A stretch of 7,415 bases of DNA, from the NCBI GenBank assembly GCA_026388495.1, contig JAPLJQ010000355.1:1-7415 (forward strand), in the 5' to 3' direction. How positions within the stretch are numbered: the first letter of the stretch is position 1; the number at the start of each line of letters is the position of its first letter. Below the pieces are notes generated by a model. That model was not told the DNA's origin. It did no database searches and saw nothing but the letters and a program-made list of their open reading frames with translations. This stretch comes from Deltaproteobacteria bacterium. GTDB lineage: Bacteria > Desulfobacterota > Syntrophia > Syntrophales > UBA2185. A program made the translations under genes and the position numbers. Positions 6,692 to 7,415 of the stretch are shown piece after piece.

Positions 6692-7240
6692 TCAGAAAAC
6701 AAATACAGCGGCGGCGACTACGGTCGTGTATCCTGCATTTTTAACAATGGCAGACTGGGTCACATTGCGAGTTCTGACGATCTTTCCGCTGATCTTGAAT
6801 ATTTCTTTTTTTTCGTCCCAGCTTTCATCGACATCAAAATCGATGCCCAGGGTAGAGGCCAACATGCCTGCAGCCAGGTCTTCCGCATAGTCCCCCGCCT
6901 GTTTTTCTGTCTGACCGAAGGCATGATGCTCGCTGATATATCCATAAGATGACTTATCCGCCGGAATGGCACAACCGACGGACGCGGCGAGGAGTCGCTT
7001 GGGTTCATTGCTGCAGCAACGGCTCATGACGCAAAAAGTAATGGCGCCGGGAACCATCTCCTTGCTTCCCTGTGTTTTAGAAACCATTTTACACCCCGGC
7101 GGGAAGATACTCGATACCTGCACAAGGTTGAATTTTTCTATACCCGCATCTCTCAGGGCCCGCTCAAAGGAGTGGAGTTCGTCCTTGTGGGTGCCGACGC
7201 CCTTTGTAAAAAAAATTCTTTTGGGAACGAACTGGTTCAT
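6692..7240 (-). CDS. pdaD: Pyruvoyl-dependent arginine decarboxylase
   Basis: Converts arginine to agmatine and CO2 using a self-made pyruvoyl group, feeding polyamine synthesis in the cytoplasm. The 182-residue product has the family's usual length. The proenzyme cleavage motif VSSIFPPGCK is at 42-51; self-cleavage is expected between Ser43 and Ser44, turning Ser44 into the pyruvoyl cap of the alpha chain. Other family segments are FFTKGVGTHKDELHSFE at 10-26, SEHHAFG at 103-109 (Glu104 probably corresponds to the catalytic glutamate of the archaeal enzyme), and the C-terminal VVAAAVFVF. I chose the ATG at 7240 because AGGAGGGG lies immediately upstream at ideal spacing and the family starts here. 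The in-frame ATG at 7279 sits almost at the predicted transcription start and would add 13 unlike residues. No intrinsic terminator is evident before the methyltransferase gene 120 bases downstream. Confidence 0.93.
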   Translation of the reverse strand: MNQFVPKRIFFTKGVGTHKDELHSFERALRDAGIEKFNLVQVSSIFPPGCKMVSKTQGSKEMVPGAITFCVMSRCCSNEPKRLLAASVGCAIPADKSSYGYISEHHAFGQTEKQAGDYAEDLAAGMLASTLGIDFDVDESWDEKKEIFKISGKIVRTRNVTQSAIVKNAGYTTVVAAAVFVF

Positions 7241-7241
7241 T

Positions 7242-7251
7242 TCCCCCTCCT
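7242..7251 (-). promoter_or_regulatory. Ribosome binding site deciding the arginine decarboxylase start
   Basis: Minus-strand AGGAGGGG ends about three bases before the ATG at 7240, with its AGGAG core about six bases away. It is the strongest Shine-Dalgarno in the window and selects 7240 over the upstream in-frame ATG at 7279. Confidence 0.8.
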
Positions 7252-7289
7252 GAAGCGTTTTATTTTTCCGATCGCTCATTATCAGCTTG

Positions 7290-7298
7290 ATTATAACA
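7290..7298 (-). promoter_or_regulatory. Extended -10 promoter for arginine decarboxylase
   Basis: Minus-strand TGTTATAAT is a perfect TATAAT (7295-7290) with the TGn extension. No good -35 is found 16-18 bases upstream; extended -10 promoters can work without one. A TTGACA at 7304-7299 is only three bases away and cannot be its -35. The predicted transcript start near 7283 leaves about a 43-base leader before the ATG at 7240. Confidence 0.55.
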
Positions 7299-7315
7299 TG
7301 TCAACAACAGGATTT

Positions 7316-7415
7316 CTATTTCGAAGCCCCTGTCCGCAACGTAACGAAAAATGTCGCCTCCCCCCTATTTATGAGAAGCAGAACCGTCTCTTCCCGGCGG
7401 TCCCGGGAAATTTCC
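7316..7415 (-). CDS. C-terminal end of a probable HtrA/Do-type serine protease, partial
   Basis: The minus-strand frame is open from the right edge (first full codon at 7414) to a TAG at 7318-7316 and gives 32 residues. The stretch RREETVLLLINRGEATFFV has the alternating hydrophobic strand, then NRG turn, then strand pattern found at the end of the second PDZ domain in periplasmic HtrA/DegP-like proteases, where similar K.TVLLLVNRGGNT.F sequences end the protein. The other two minus-strand frames stop within 17 codons. The catalytic domain would lie outside the window, so the assignment rests on this short tail and is tentative. The stop lies 18 bases upstream of the decarboxylase promoter, with no clear terminator between. 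Confidence 0.45.
   Translation of the reverse strand, partial: EISRDRREETVLLLINRGEATFFVTLRTGASK

Noticed and set aside
7290..7304. TTGACA next to TATAAT on the minus strand as a classic promoter
   Set aside because: Only three bases separate the two boxes, so they cannot act as a -35/-10 pair; I kept only the extended -10 reading.

Overview
The window looks like chromosomal DNA from an anaerobic, moderate-GC bacterium. A Desulfobacterota/Syntrophales-type deltaproteobacterium is my best guess. This is inference from gene content: a ferredoxin-dependent 2-oxoacid oxidoreductase subunit, a desulforedoxin-like metal knuckle, a pyruvoyl-dependent arginine decarboxylase, an exported isoaspartyl methyltransferase and a membrane-bound spermidine-synthase-like protein. 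I see no tRNA, rRNA, CRISPR array, insertion sequence or phage gene.

Layout. Positions 1-800 (+) hold the 3' part of a 2-oxoacid:ferredoxin oxidoreductase beta subunit. It converges, with a 19-base gap, on an amidohydrolase (820-1569, -). That gene diverges from a small YciI-like gene (1691-1987, +). A strong hairpin at 2009-2043 separates the YciI gene from a convergent small gene (2086-2397, -) that joins a desulforedoxin-like cysteine knuckle to a lysine/alanine/proline-rich, histone-H1-like tail.

From about 2490 to the right edge every gene lies on the minus strand. Read in transcription order they are: a 32-residue C-terminal end of a probable HtrA/Do-type protease (7415-7316), pyruvoyl-dependent arginine decarboxylase (7240-6692), a signal-peptide-bearing isoaspartyl methyltransferase with an apparent internal deletion (6571-5984), an 806-residue membrane protein with a central spermidine-synthase fold (5880-3460), and an alpha/beta hydrolase (3378-2491). 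A good sigma70-type promoter overlaps the end of the synthase-like gene and probably drives the hydrolase. A terminator-like hairpin spans the hydrolase stop codon.

How the genes may work together. The clearest biochemical role is arginine decarboxylation to agmatine, the entry to polyamine synthesis. The spermidine-synthase-like membrane protein two genes downstream tempts a polyamine link, but it lacks the usual aminopropyltransferase catalytic acidic motif, so that link is weak. The other genes look like independent housekeeping or accessory functions. I found no clear new multi-gene system. The items most worth a second look are the metal-knuckle/H1-like-tail fusion, the methyltransferase missing its central SAM-domain segment, and the atypical active site of the membrane synthase-like protein.
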